Positions 1 to 7,151 of a stretch of 40,269 nucleotides of DNA are shown one piece after another; position 1 is the stretch's first letter, and the number at the start of each line of letters is the position of its first letter. The DNA lies in the NCBI GenBank assembly GCA_028874195.1, contig JAPPLM010000063.1, positions 6,125-46,393 on the forward strand, written 5' to 3'. This DNA is from Chloroflexota bacterium (GTDB lineage: Bacteria; Chloroflexota; UBA11872; VXOZ01). The notes below the pieces were generated by a model, which was given only the letters and a program-made list of their open reading frames with translations, ran no database searches and had not been told where the DNA came from. The position numbers and the translations under genes were made by a program.

Positions 1-54
1 CACCACACCCCCAACTTCCCGTTTTAATTGTATTTTCCCGCGTAAATCCCGTGC

Positions 55-75
55 GGGGGGCCCCCCCCCCCCCCC
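55..75. repeat. G6-C15 homopolymer tract
   Basis: A run of six G (55-60) is directly followed by fifteen C (61-75). It lies downstream of the SIMPL gene, near the left edge of the window. A weak hairpin (GCCCT/AGGGC, 98-112) sits between it and the gene and could act in termination, but no T-run follows. Long homopolymers next to a sequence edge are often assembly or sequencing errors, so the exact length is unreliable. Confidence 0.6.
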
Positions 76-125
76 TCTCTCATTGTGCTACTCTAATGCC
101 CTGCCGGAGGGCGGAGCATCTGAAC

Positions 126-920
126 TTACTCGATCGCGAACGTCACGCGGATGTGCGCGGTCACGCTGACCGTGCCGCCTTGCACCGGCGAGGAAAACCC
201 ACCGCTATCGAGTGCTGCTGACTCCGCGAAATAGGCGCGTGCCTGCGGCCGTTCGATCCACTCCTCATTTACGACGAGCGCGGCGCCAAGTTGCACGCCG
301 AGTGTGTCGGCAATGGTCTGCGCCTTCGCTTGCGCGTTCTTCACTGCGGCGATGAGCGCATCCGTAATGATAGTGTCGGTGTCGCTCAAGCCAAAATTGA
401 CGCCGCCAACTTGATTTGCACCGGCTTCTATCGCTACGTCAAGCACTGAGCCCGCCTTATCGATGTCGTGGACCGTGACGCTCACTGAATTTGAGGCCCG
501 GTAGCCGACGATCTCACGTTGCTCGCCGGGTTGCACCAGCGAACGATCTTCGTAGACGGGATACAAGTTGATGCCGGAGGTCTGGATGTTCTTTTCTTCG
601 ATACCGGCCCCCTGAATTGCGTGGATGACGCGGCCCATCTGCTTGCTATTGAGCGCTAGGGCCTCCATCGCCGTTTTACCAGTGGTTTGCACGCCCAATG
701 AAAGCGTGACCAAGTCCGGTTTGGCGCTCACGGTGCCCTGTCCCTGCACCGTGATGCTGCGCTCGCTCGGCTTCTCTTGGCCGCCGTCGTACACGGTCGC
801 GGCGGGCGCTTTTGCGTCTGCGGCGGTAGGCGCGGCTTGCACCGCCGCGGTGGCGCACGCCGACAAGAGCAGGATGCTCGCGATGGCTAGTAGACCGATG
901 AACTTCCTCGTAGAGCGCAT
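126..920 (-). CDS. SIMPL domain (DUF541) lipoprotein
   Basis: This is a 264-residue secreted lipoprotein of the SIMPL (DUF541) family. An N-terminal signal (RSTRKF then a hydrophobic stretch) ends in a lipobox, LLSAC with Cys22, followed by a low-complexity Ala/Pro linker to about residue 50. The SIMPL core starts at ITVQGQGTVSAKPD and contains the family pattern of an alternating strand region, then helices (ALALNSKQMGRVIHAIQ), then IQTSGINLYPVY. The ATG at 920 has a GGGAGGGG Shine-Dalgarno 5-6 nt upstream, which fixes the start. The biochemical role of the family is not settled; members are periplasmic or surface proteins often linked to stress. It stands alone on the minus strand, divergent from uvrC across a repeat-containing gap. 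Confidence 0.88.
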   Translation of the reverse strand: MRSTRKFIGLLAIASILLLSACATAAVQAAPTAADAKAPAATVYDGGQEKPSERSITVQGQGTVSAKPDLVTLSLGVQTTGKTAMEALALNSKQMGRVIHAIQGAGIEEKNIQTSGINLYPVYEDRSLVQPGEQREIVGYRASNSVSVTVHDIDKAGSVLDVAIEAGANQVGGVNFGLSDTDTIITDALIAAVKNAQAKAQTIADTLGVQLGAALVVNEEWIERPQARAYFAESAALDSGGFSSPVQGGTVSVTAHIRVTFAIE

Positions 921-1387
921 TTCGGCCCCTCCCGTTCTCTATGCCTGGACTTCCTTGACTCCATCTTACAGCATTTCGAGGCTGCAAAGCCTCAGGAGTA
1001 CTGTGTTTCATGCCCTTCCTGTAAACGTCAGGAAACTCGTTGACGGATTTGACAGAAAGAGTGATGGGTCTATCGTCGGTTATCCCAGCACACATGTCAT
1101 TCCGAACGGAGCGCAGCGGAGTGTCGCTAAGAGCGCGGAATCTAGAGTGCTAGTTCGCACTTGACTGGTCCTTGGAGCGCCCTTGGATTCCTCGCTGCGC
1201 TCGGAATGACAAGAACCGTCAACGCTGTCTCGTGGACAGGATATTCCGTCAACGAATCACTTAGCACTGACAAGGCGCATATCCGCGCCGAAATTGTCGG
1301 GCGATGGGGGCAGAAGAAAGGGCGTCTCGACCCTGTGCTACTATGCCAGAAGGGGTGGCCTTTCAAACGAGCGTACGGAGAATCCGC
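921..1387. other. Intergenic region with inverted GTCATTCCGA repeats
   Basis: The gap between the divergent SIMPL gene and uvrC has no convincing gene. It holds an inverted pair of a dispersed repeat (1096-1121 and 1185-1210). The short ORFs crossing it have no recognisable domains and run through the repeats. Confidence 0.6.
1096..1210. repeat. Inverted pair of GTCATTCCGA-type repeats
   Basis: The left arm at 1096-1121 reads GTCATTCCGAACGGAGCGCA and onward. The right arm at 1185-1210 reads, on the minus strand, GTCATTCCGAGCGCAGCGAG followed by GAATCC. The arms face each other across about 63 bp. The motif resembles the widespread intergenic GTCATTCCGAGCG-AGCGAGGAATC repeat of many bacteria. 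No transposase is present. Confidence 0.65.
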
Positions 1388-3271
1388 GTGTCGATTCCGG
1401 TCAAAGAAATCCGCGAACAGATGCCTGCCATCCCCTTGCTGCCCGGGTGTTATCTCTTTCGCGACGGCAAGGGTACTGTACTCTACGTCGGCAAGGCCAA
1501 GCTGCTGCGCAATCGCGTGCGGTCGTACTTTGGCCTGCAGGAGCGGCTGCCCTGGAAGACCCGGAGCATGATCGAGAATGCTACGGCTCTCGATTACATC
1601 ATTACCGACACGGAGATCGAGGCCTTGGTGCTGGAGAGCAATCTCATCAAGCACCACCGGCCGCGCTACAACGTGGTGCTGCGCGATGACAAGTCGTTCC
1701 TCTACCTCAAAGTGACGCTCAATGAGAGCTATCCGCGTGTCCTCACAACGCGCCGCATATTGGACGACGGCGCGCACTACTACGGACCATATACCAGCGC
1801 CTATAGCTTGCGCGACACGATGAATCTGCTCAATCGTCTCTTTCCCTACCGGTCGTGCTCGCTCGATATGGAGAAGGAGTATGACCGGCCGTGCCTAGAC
1901 TATCACATCAAGCGCTGTGCCGGACCTTGTATTAGAGCTGTTTCACAAGAAGAGTATGCGGGAATAGTCGAGCAGGTAACGCGTTTCCTGGAAGGCCGGC
2001 CCGGCGACGTGATACAAAACCTCCGCGGTGACATGCGGGAGGCATCGGATGCCCTGGAATTCGAGCGTGCCGCCGTAATGCGCGACCGCATCCGGGCGGT
2101 GGAGCGCGTTCTCGAACGCCAGAAGATTACCAACATTCGCCAGGGGGATATCGACGTGATCGGCTTTGCGCGCGAACAGGATGAAGCCTGCGTTCAAGTC
2201 TTTAGCATTCGCGGCGGCCATCTGCTTGGGCGTGAGAACTTTATCCTCGAGCACGTGTCCGACGAGGAGGACCGCGATGTGATCCGGGATTTCCTGCAGC
2301 AGTTCTACGGCCGCAGCATGCAGATCCCACAGGCGCTCTTTCTGCCGGTCGGCATTCGCGGGGCTGAGTTGTTGCGCGCGTGGCTGCGGGAGCGGCGCGG
2401 CAGCAGCGTGACGCTCAACGTGCCCAAGATTGGGGAGAAGCGGCGGCTCGTGGAATTAGCCGGAAATAACGCCCGCCAGGGCTTGCAGGACCACCGCCTG
2501 CGGCACCTCGACAGCCAGCAACGAGCACAAGTGGCCTTGACTGAACTAGCGGAAGTGCTCGACCTGGATGAAGCGCCGGTACGCATCGAGTGCTATGACA
2601 TCTCGAATATCCAGGGAGCGTACACGGTTGGCGCGATGGCGGTCTTTGTTGCCGGACTGCCGAGTACAGCCGATTATCGCCGCTTCCGTATCAATTCCGT
2701 AGACGGTCCCAACGACTTCGCGAGCTTGCAGGAGATGCTCACGCGGCGGCTGAAGCGCTTGAGCGAGCAGCGAGCGGAAGAGGAAACCGGCGAACATAAG
2801 GAATCCGACGGGCAAATCGAAGCAGATGCGCTAGACACATGGGGTATAAAACCCGACTTGCTCGTGATAGACGGCGGCAAGGGGCAGCTCAACGCGGTGC
2901 TGGAGGTGCTGGCGAACCTGGCGCTGCACGATATCCCGGTGCTGGGTCTCGCTAAGCAGCGTGAAGAGGTTTTTGTACCTGGGGAATCTAGGCCAATCGA
3001 GCTGGCAGAAAGGTCTGAGGCGCGCAAACTGCTACAGCGAGTCCGCGATGAGGCCCACCGCTTCGCAATCACATACCATCGCACGGTACGCACCAAACAC
3101 ACGCTCGGCTCGTTGTTGGACAAGGTGCCCGGCATCGGCACAAAACGCAAAGTGGCGCTGCTGCGGCACTTTGGCAGCGTGGACGCGATCCGGGAGGCGC
3201 CGGTTGAGGCTCTGGCCAGCGCGCCGAAGATGAACCGCTCGGTGGCGGAGAAAATCAAAGAGCACCTGTGA
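1388..3271 (+). CDS. uvrC: UvrABC system protein C (excinuclease subunit)
   Basis: UvrC makes both incisions around a DNA lesion after UvrA/UvrB recognition in nucleotide excision repair. From the GTG at 1388 it is 627 residues. The GIY-YIG nuclease is at about residues 15-95 (GCYLFRDGKG, LYVGKAK). Four cysteines, C157, C169, C177 and C181, have the 12-8-4 spacing of the 4Fe-4S ligands in known UvrC. The UVR helix pair is near residues 195-235 (LEFERAAVMRDRIRA). The RNase H-like incision domain starts near 399 (ECYDISNIQG) with LVIDGGKGQL near 491. A C-terminal helix-hairpin-helix has VPGIGTKRK near 580. I chose GTG 1388 because GGAG lies at 1377-1380 with 7-nt spacing. An upstream ATG at 1343 and ORF extension to 1304 lack such a site and would add non-family residues. 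Confidence 0.95.
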   Translation: MSIPVKEIREQMPAIPLLPGCYLFRDGKGTVLYVGKAKLLRNRVRSYFGLQERLPWKTRSMIENATALDYIITDTEIEALVLESNLIKHHRPRYNVVLRDDKSFLYLKVTLNESYPRVLTTRRILDDGAHYYGPYTSAYSLRDTMNLLNRLFPYRSCSLDMEKEYDRPCLDYHIKRCAGPCIRAVSQEEYAGIVEQVTRFLEGRPGDVIQNLRGDMREASDALEFERAAVMRDRIRAVERVLERQKITNIRQGDIDVIGFAREQDEACVQVFSIRGGHLLGRENFILEHVSDEEDRDVIRDFLQQFYGRSMQIPQALFLPVGIRGAELLRAWLRERRGSSVTLNVPKIGEKRRLVELAGNNARQGLQDHRLRHLDSQQRAQVALTELAEVLDLDEAPVRIECYDISNIQGAYTVGAMAVFVAGLPSTADYRRFRINSVDGPNDFASLQEMLTRRLKRLSEQRAEEETGEHKESDGQIEADALDTWGIKPDLLVIDGGKGQLNAVLEVLANLALHDIPVLGLAKQREEVFVPGESRPIELAERSEARKLLQRVRDEAHRFAITYHRTVRTKHTLGSLLDKVPGIGTKRKVALLRHFGSVDAIREAPVEALASAPKMNRSVAEKIKEHL

Positions 3272-3285
3272 CCTCTGCACGCACC

Positions 3286-3474
3286 GCACTTCGACAGGCT
3301 CAGTGCGAACGGAGGATGATGGTCGCGCCAGGATGATGAATTGCACTTCGACAGGCTCAGTGCGAACGGGGAGTGAACGCTGTGCTGTTTGCTGGATCGC
3401 ACTTTGACAGGCTCAGCGCGAACGAGAGTGATTGCCGGTTGATGGAGTGGACTTCGACAAGCTCAGTGCGAACG
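3286..3474. repeat. Cluster of four CTTCGACAGGCTCAG repeats
   Basis: Four same-orientation copies of a motif close to GCACTTCGACAGGCTCAGTG followed by CGAACGG begin at 3286, 3343, 3399 and 3449 (spacings 57, 56 and 50 bp). Copies 3 and 4 carry point changes (TTTGACAGG, TTCGACAAG). The sequence between copies is unrelated, so this is not a tandem satellite. Related copies occur at 6961, 14162, 34113 and 38287, always outside genes. Confidence 0.85.
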
Positions 3475-3481
3475 TTAGAGT

Positions 3482-3509
3482 GTAGGGGCACGATATATCG
3501 TGCCCCTAC
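3482..3509. terminator. Perfect 28-bp palindrome at the pyrF stop codon
   Basis: Positions 3482-3509 are perfectly self-complementary, GTAGGGGCACGATA joined to its reverse complement, with no loop. The pyrF TAG stop (3506-3508, minus strand) lies inside it. It sits between the convergent uvrC and pyrF and could end transcription from both sides. There is no T-run, so intrinsic termination is uncertain. The sequence resembles a GGGGCACG-CGTGCCCC motif common between genes in other bacteria. Confidence 0.6.
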
Positions 3510-4321
3510 GTAGCTATCGCGAGCGCTTGATTGATGTCTGTATGGAGTTTTGTGGCCGCAGTCGCCGCCGCCTCGGCAAAGTCGTTCTCGTTGCTGGCGT
3601 AGAGAATGCTGCGGGAAGCGTTGATAAGCATCGGAGCTGCTGTGCCTGCTGCTTGGACCGTTGCCGGCAGGTCGCCGCCCTGCGCGCCGATGCCGGGGAT
3701 AAGCAGTGGGAGGTAGGGTGCTACCTGTCGCACCTCTGCCAGTTCTTCAGGGTATGTTGCCCCAGTTACCAAGCCGCAATTGTCGTTCACGTTCCACGAC
3801 TGTACGGCTTTGGCCACCGTGATATAGAGCCGCTCGCCGGTCTCATTGCGCAGGTCTTGGAAGTCCCGCGCGCCGGGGTTTGATGTGCGGCAGAGCACGA
3901 AGACGCCGCGGTCTGGGCGGCTCAAGAAAGGCTCCAAGGATTCGGCACCGAGATAGGGGTGTGCAGTAACCGCATCAAAACCCAGCACGTCGAATACGGC
4001 CACGGCGTAGTGCACGTTCGTAGAATCAATGTCGCCCCGCTTGGCGTCGGCAATCGTGACTACATCGGCTGGAATTTGTCCGCGGACTTCCTCTAGCGCT
4101 TCCAGTCCCCACATACCCATGCTTTCAAAAAAAGCGACATTAGGCTTGTAGGCGGCAGCGAACTGATGGGTGGCTTCGATAATCTCGCGGCAGAAATGCA
4201 CCACACCTTCACGGGTAGCGGGGATGCCAGTCGGCAAGCGGGCGAGGTCAACATCTAAACCGATGCAAAGCGCGCTGTTCTTCTTGGCACAGGTCTGGCG
4301 CAAGCGGGCGTTGAAGGACAT
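3506..4321 (-). CDS. pyrF: Orotidine 5'-phosphate decarboxylase (type 2)
   Basis: PyrF converts orotidine 5'-monophosphate to UMP, the last step of de novo pyrimidine synthesis, in the cytosol. The 271-residue protein has the TIM-barrel landmarks of the longer type 2 subfamily: LCIGLDVDLARLP near the N-terminus, AAYKPNVAFFE, the catalytic IADAKRGDI charge network, TAHPYLG, a VLCRTSNPGA loop and LIPGIGAQGGD in the phosphate-binding region. A GGAGGAG site lies about 12 nt before the ATG. It starts 21 bp after the end of the ModA-like gene on the same strand, so the two are probably co-transcribed, an unusual pairing. No other pyrimidine gene is in the window. Confidence 0.95.
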   Translation of the reverse strand: MSFNARLRQTCAKKNSALCIGLDVDLARLPTGIPATREGVVHFCREIIEATHQFAAAYKPNVAFFESMGMWGLEALEEVRGQIPADVVTIADAKRGDIDSTNVHYAVAVFDVLGFDAVTAHPYLGAESLEPFLSRPDRGVFVLCRTSNPGARDFQDLRNETGERLYITVAKAVQSWNVNDNCGLVTGATYPEELAEVRQVAPYLPLLIPGIGAQGGDLPATVQAAGTAAPMLINASRSILYASNENDFAEAAATAATKLHTDINQALAIAT

Positions 4322-4342
4322 AGAGCTTCGTTTCTCCTCCAG

Positions 4343-5158
4343 CTAACGTAGGTTGAGCAGGCGATAGCCGGCGGCTTCAAAATGGCGCTGCCCCCACTGG
4401 CTGATGAGGTACTTTGTGAATTGCGAGAGCGTGATCGGGTACTTCGTCTCTTGAGCCGTGCCAACGTAGTAGATGATGGGGCGGTGGCTTTGCTCGGGGA
4501 CCGGCGCCTGCACCTTGATGCGTTCTTCAGATGTGACGCTCGACGACGAATAGAGCAAGGCGGCGTCGACTTTGTTGTCAATGAGCCTGTCCGCCAGTTC
4601 CCGCTCATCTTTGCTCTTTGCTCGTTTTCGCCCCAGTGATTCCCATAGGTCGAGACTCTCTAGCGCTTGCCTGGAGTAGATGCCGAGCGCTGACTGCTCC
4701 CAGTCTGCAACTCCTATGCGACTCACCTCATCGCGCAGCAAGTCCTGGGCGGACTGTATCTCCAGACTACTGCTCTGCGGCGTGGCAAGTACGAGCCAGT
4801 TGGACGTAATCGGCCGCATGCTGCCGATCTTGATGTGCCCCGCCTCGACAAGAGGAATGGCAAAAGTGTCCCCGGCGAGCAGCAACGCATCGAAGCGCTT
4901 GCCGCGAAATATGGACTTCATGATGGAGCCTGAAGACGCAAGCGAGAAGGTGAGGGCCACGTGCGGGTTAGCGCGCTCGAAGTCGTCCTTCAGCGCGGGA
5001 GTTGTGGGCCCAAGACTCGAGTCTGCCAGCACGGTGATGTGCTCGCGGTCATCCGTCTCGAAGAGGGATCGCGCACTCTCAAGCGGACTGCACGCAGCAG
5101 CAAGGCCGGTAAGCCCGACCTGAAACCCATAGCGCAGCAGCGTTCGCCGGTCGCCCAT
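4343..5158 (-). CDS. ModA-like molybdate/anion-binding lipoprotein
   Basis: This is a 271-residue substrate-binding protein of the ModA-like (type II periplasmic) family. The N-terminus has a twin arginine (GDRRTLLRYGF) and a lipobox LAAAC with Cys23, so it is probably a membrane-anchored lipoprotein. Core landmarks match ModA: ITVLADSSL at the start, ASSGSIMKSIF, FDALLLAGD, a GVADWEQSALGIYSRQAL segment matching the ModA region before the second lobe, and ADRLIDNKVDAALLYSSS. I placed the start at ATG 5158; the ORF continues to 5257 but that stretch would put 33 extra residues before the signal. No modB or modC is adjacent, so ligand and transport role are open. It precedes pyrF by 21 bp. Confidence 0.82.
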   Translation of the reverse strand: MGDRRTLLRYGFQVGLTGLAAACSPLESARSLFETDDREHITVLADSSLGPTTPALKDDFERANPHVALTFSLASSGSIMKSIFRGKRFDALLLAGDTFAIPLVEAGHIKIGSMRPITSNWLVLATPQSSSLEIQSAQDLLRDEVSRIGVADWEQSALGIYSRQALESLDLWESLGRKRAKSKDERELADRLIDNKVDAALLYSSSSVTSEERIKVQAPVPEQSHRPIIYYVGTAQETKYPITLSQFTKYLISQWGQRHFEAAGYRLLNLR

Positions 5159-5553
5159 GTGAGATCGAGACCTTAAACTAAGAAACCGCCCGCAAAAATA
5201 TCTCTGCGGGAGGCAGTCTGCATGCGTTTCCTTGTTCAACTCCTGGCGGACGAACACCAGTTCCGCTTCATGATAACACCCATTTTGCTATCTCAGCAAG
5301 GCGCTGTTGCGTGCTACGGCTTGGCCAAGGACCTGCCATGCGGCCCGGTACAGCCCCCACCTCACTGCCTGGTGGCCGCCGTCAGGCTGTCTGCCTGACC
5401 AGCGCGCGCAGGTATATAATCCTTGTAGCGGAGGCGCGACTGTTGCCGGGGAAACGTGCAGCTTGCCAGGCGGCGCGTGCCGACGTTGAGCAAGACGTAG
5501 GACCACAGAGGTAAGAACTTGGCCGGAACAACATTGCATACGAAGAGGAGCAG
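5159..5553. other. Divergent intergenic region with hairpin and -10 box
   Basis: The gap separates the ModA-like gene and the PfkB kinase. It has a perfect 7-bp hairpin GTCAGGC/GCCTGAC at 5381-5399 and a TATAAT at 5415-5420 on the plus strand. The overlapping short ORFs on both strands have no recognisable domains. Confidence 0.5.
5415..5420 (+). promoter_or_regulatory. Candidate -10 element for the PfkB kinase gene
   Basis: A TATAAT hexamer lies about 134 nt upstream of the kinase ATG. No good -35 hexamer is found 16-18 bp upstream; the hairpin at 5381-5399 occupies that place. A start here would give an mRNA leader of about 125 nt. Confidence 0.3.
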
Positions 5554-6639
5554 ATGATGAGCTACGGATTGAACATCAATGCAGATGCGGGACGTGACTT
5601 CATTTCTTTGGGAGCGCTGGTGCACCGTTTGGATCCTGGGATTATCCCATTCCGCAAGGCGAACTCATGTGATATTCACGTTAGTGGCGGCGAATTCAAC
5701 ACGGCGGCAAATCTTGCGAACTGTTTCGGCCTGAACACGGGTGTCGCTTCCGCCATGGTTGATTATCCCATCGGCCACTTGATAGCCGAGCGTGTCAGGG
5801 CCATGGGGGTGACGCCTTTCTATAGGCACTTTGACCACAACGGTGTGAACGGGCCGAACATGGCAACGGTATACAGCGACCGGGGCCAGGGCGTGCGCGC
5901 GCCGGTGGTGTTTTACAACCGCTGCAACGAGGCGGCGGCGCAGCTCAAGCCCGGTGACTTCGATTGGGGCGCCATCTTTGCGGGCGGCGTGCGGTGGTTT
6001 CACAGCGGCGGTATCTTTGCGGCGCTTTCGCCAACCACGTCGGAAGTGATCATCGAAGGGATGCAAGCGGCCAAAGCGGCCGGCGCGGTCGTCTCTTACG
6101 ACCTGAACTTCCGCGCCAAGCTTTGGGAGATATGGGGCGGTGAAGACCAAGCGAGTGCCGTAAACCGGCGCATCGTAGAAAACGTGGATGTCTTGGTGGG
6201 AAATGAGGAGGATCTGCAAACGGGGCTGGGTATTCCGGGGCCGGAAGTAGCGGCGACCTCGAAGCTCGACCCTAGCGCCTTTACCGCCATGATCGATCAG
6301 GTGGTAGGGCAGTTTCCGCAGGTCAAAGTCGTGGCTACGACGCTGCGCGAGGTGCACTCGACCAATCGCCATAGCTGGAGCGCGGTGGCGTGGATCAACG
6401 GCGAGACCCACCTCGCCCCTACCGCCGAACTCGACGTCTATGATCGGGTTGGCGGCGGTGACGGGTTCGCCTCCGGTCTCATCTACGGCACAATTTCAGG
6501 TGAGTCCCCGGCAGATGCCGTGAAGCTCGGCTGGGCGCACGGTGCGCTGATTACGACGTTCCCCGGCGACACCACGATGGCGACGGTGGACGATGTACGC
6601 GCCTTTGCGGCGGGCGGGTCGGCACGCATCCGGCGGTAG
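5554..6639 (+). CDS. PfkB-family sugar kinase, KdgK-like
   Basis: This is a 361-residue ribokinase/PfkB-family kinase, which moves the ATP gamma-phosphate to a sugar hydroxyl. The N-terminal HVSGGEFNTAANLAN matches the family's first signature. The anion-hole and catalytic-base signature is DRVGGGDGFASG, with the base at about Asp303. VVSYDLNFRAKLW and NVDVLVGNEEDL are shared with 2-dehydro-3-deoxygluconokinases, my best guess for substrate class. GAGGAG at 5545-5550 precedes tandem ATG codons at 5554 and 5557; the first is used here. An FGGY kinase follows on the same strand 500 bp later, but no aldolase or isomerase is present to confirm a pathway. Confidence 0.88.
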   Translation: MMSYGLNINADAGRDFISLGALVHRLDPGIIPFRKANSCDIHVSGGEFNTAANLANCFGLNTGVASAMVDYPIGHLIAERVRAMGVTPFYRHFDHNGVNGPNMATVYSDRGQGVRAPVVFYNRCNEAAAQLKPGDFDWGAIFAGGVRWFHSGGIFAALSPTTSEVIIEGMQAAKAAGAVVSYDLNFRAKLWEIWGGEDQASAVNRRIVENVDVLVGNEEDLQTGLGIPGPEVAATSKLDPSAFTAMIDQVVGQFPQVKVVATTLREVHSTNRHSWSAVAWINGETHLAPTAELDVYDRVGGGDGFASGLIYGTISGESPADAVKLGWAHGALITTFPGDTTMATVDDVRAFAAGGSARIRR

Positions 6640-6960
6640 ACGTGTAATGCGGACCTCTTGCCGCGACCCCGTGTGTACGGGAATCCATCCTGTGCAAAGT
6701 GGTTCCAAGCGCACTACCGAAGCGTCATTTGTATGTTGAAAGAGGCGGACACATGAGCGAATGTAAGAAGGCAAAGCGAGGGGCGCGCCGTCCGTCATTG
6801 CCATGAAAATAGCACGAGGGACTCTGTCATTACCATGAAAAGAGCGTGACCAAGCCGTTCGCCCCCGTATCGAGTACGGGGCAGGCTCTGAGCACTGTCG
6901 AAGGGTGAACGGCTGAGGTAACGGGTAACATAGCTTTCAACACTCTTCTCTCCGTCCATG

Positions 6961-7000
6961 CTTCGACAAGGGCTTCGCGCAGCCCTCAGCACGAACGGAG
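6961..7000. repeat. CTTCGACA-type dispersed repeat
   Basis: The sequence CTTCGACAAGGGCTTCGCGC followed by AGCCCTCAGCACGAACGGAG is a variant of the 3286-3474 repeat with an inserted stem segment. The GGGCT..AGCCC arms can form a hairpin. A more diverged copy of this type is at 6880-6911. Confidence 0.65.
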
Positions 7001-7083
7001 AGATATGCGTTCATTTTCATTCCCTTGTGCGGCCTGGGCAAGGCCATGGTGATTCCCATAAAATTAGCACGAGGGACTCCGTC

Positions 7084-7103
7084 ATTCCCGCGAAAGCGGG
7101 AAT
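7084..7103. repeat. ATTCCCGC-GAAA-GCGGGAAT hairpin repeat
   Basis: An 8-bp perfect stem closes a GAAA tetraloop, preceded by CCGTC and followed by CCATC. This is the widely distributed GTCATTCCCGCGAAAGCGGG repeat type. It lies 48 bp before the FGGY kinase start and could form a stable structure in its leader. Confidence 0.7.
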
Positions 7104-7151
7104 CCATCTTTGTCTTTCATTGGTCCCCAGCGATACCCGCTATGGGTGACT

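Larger units (their letters stand above)
6640..7151. other. Repeat-dense intergenic region
   Basis: This 512-bp gap holds no convincing gene but several dispersed repeats. GTCATTGCCATGAAAATAGC-type copies start near 6793 and 6827, and a related copy is at 7042-7070 (the string AGCACGAGGGACT recurs). A CCCCGTATCGAGTACGGGGC inverted motif is near 6865-6885. A CTTCGACAAGGGCTTCGCGC motif is at 6961-7000. A GCGGGAAT hairpin is at 7084-7103. Confidence 0.65.

Noticed and set aside
2674-3402. 242-residue minus-strand ORF at the end of uvrC
   Set aside because: It reads through the intergenic repeats (giving repeated FALSLSKC peptides) and is antisense to uvrC.
3286-3474. CRISPR-like array of four repeats
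   Set aside because: Only four copies with uneven spacing and mismatches, the same motif is scattered singly elsewhere, and no cas genes are present.
5288-5553. Short overlapping ORFs upstream of the PfkB kinase
   Set aside because: No domains or ribosome-binding sites, and they overlap a promoter-like box and hairpin.
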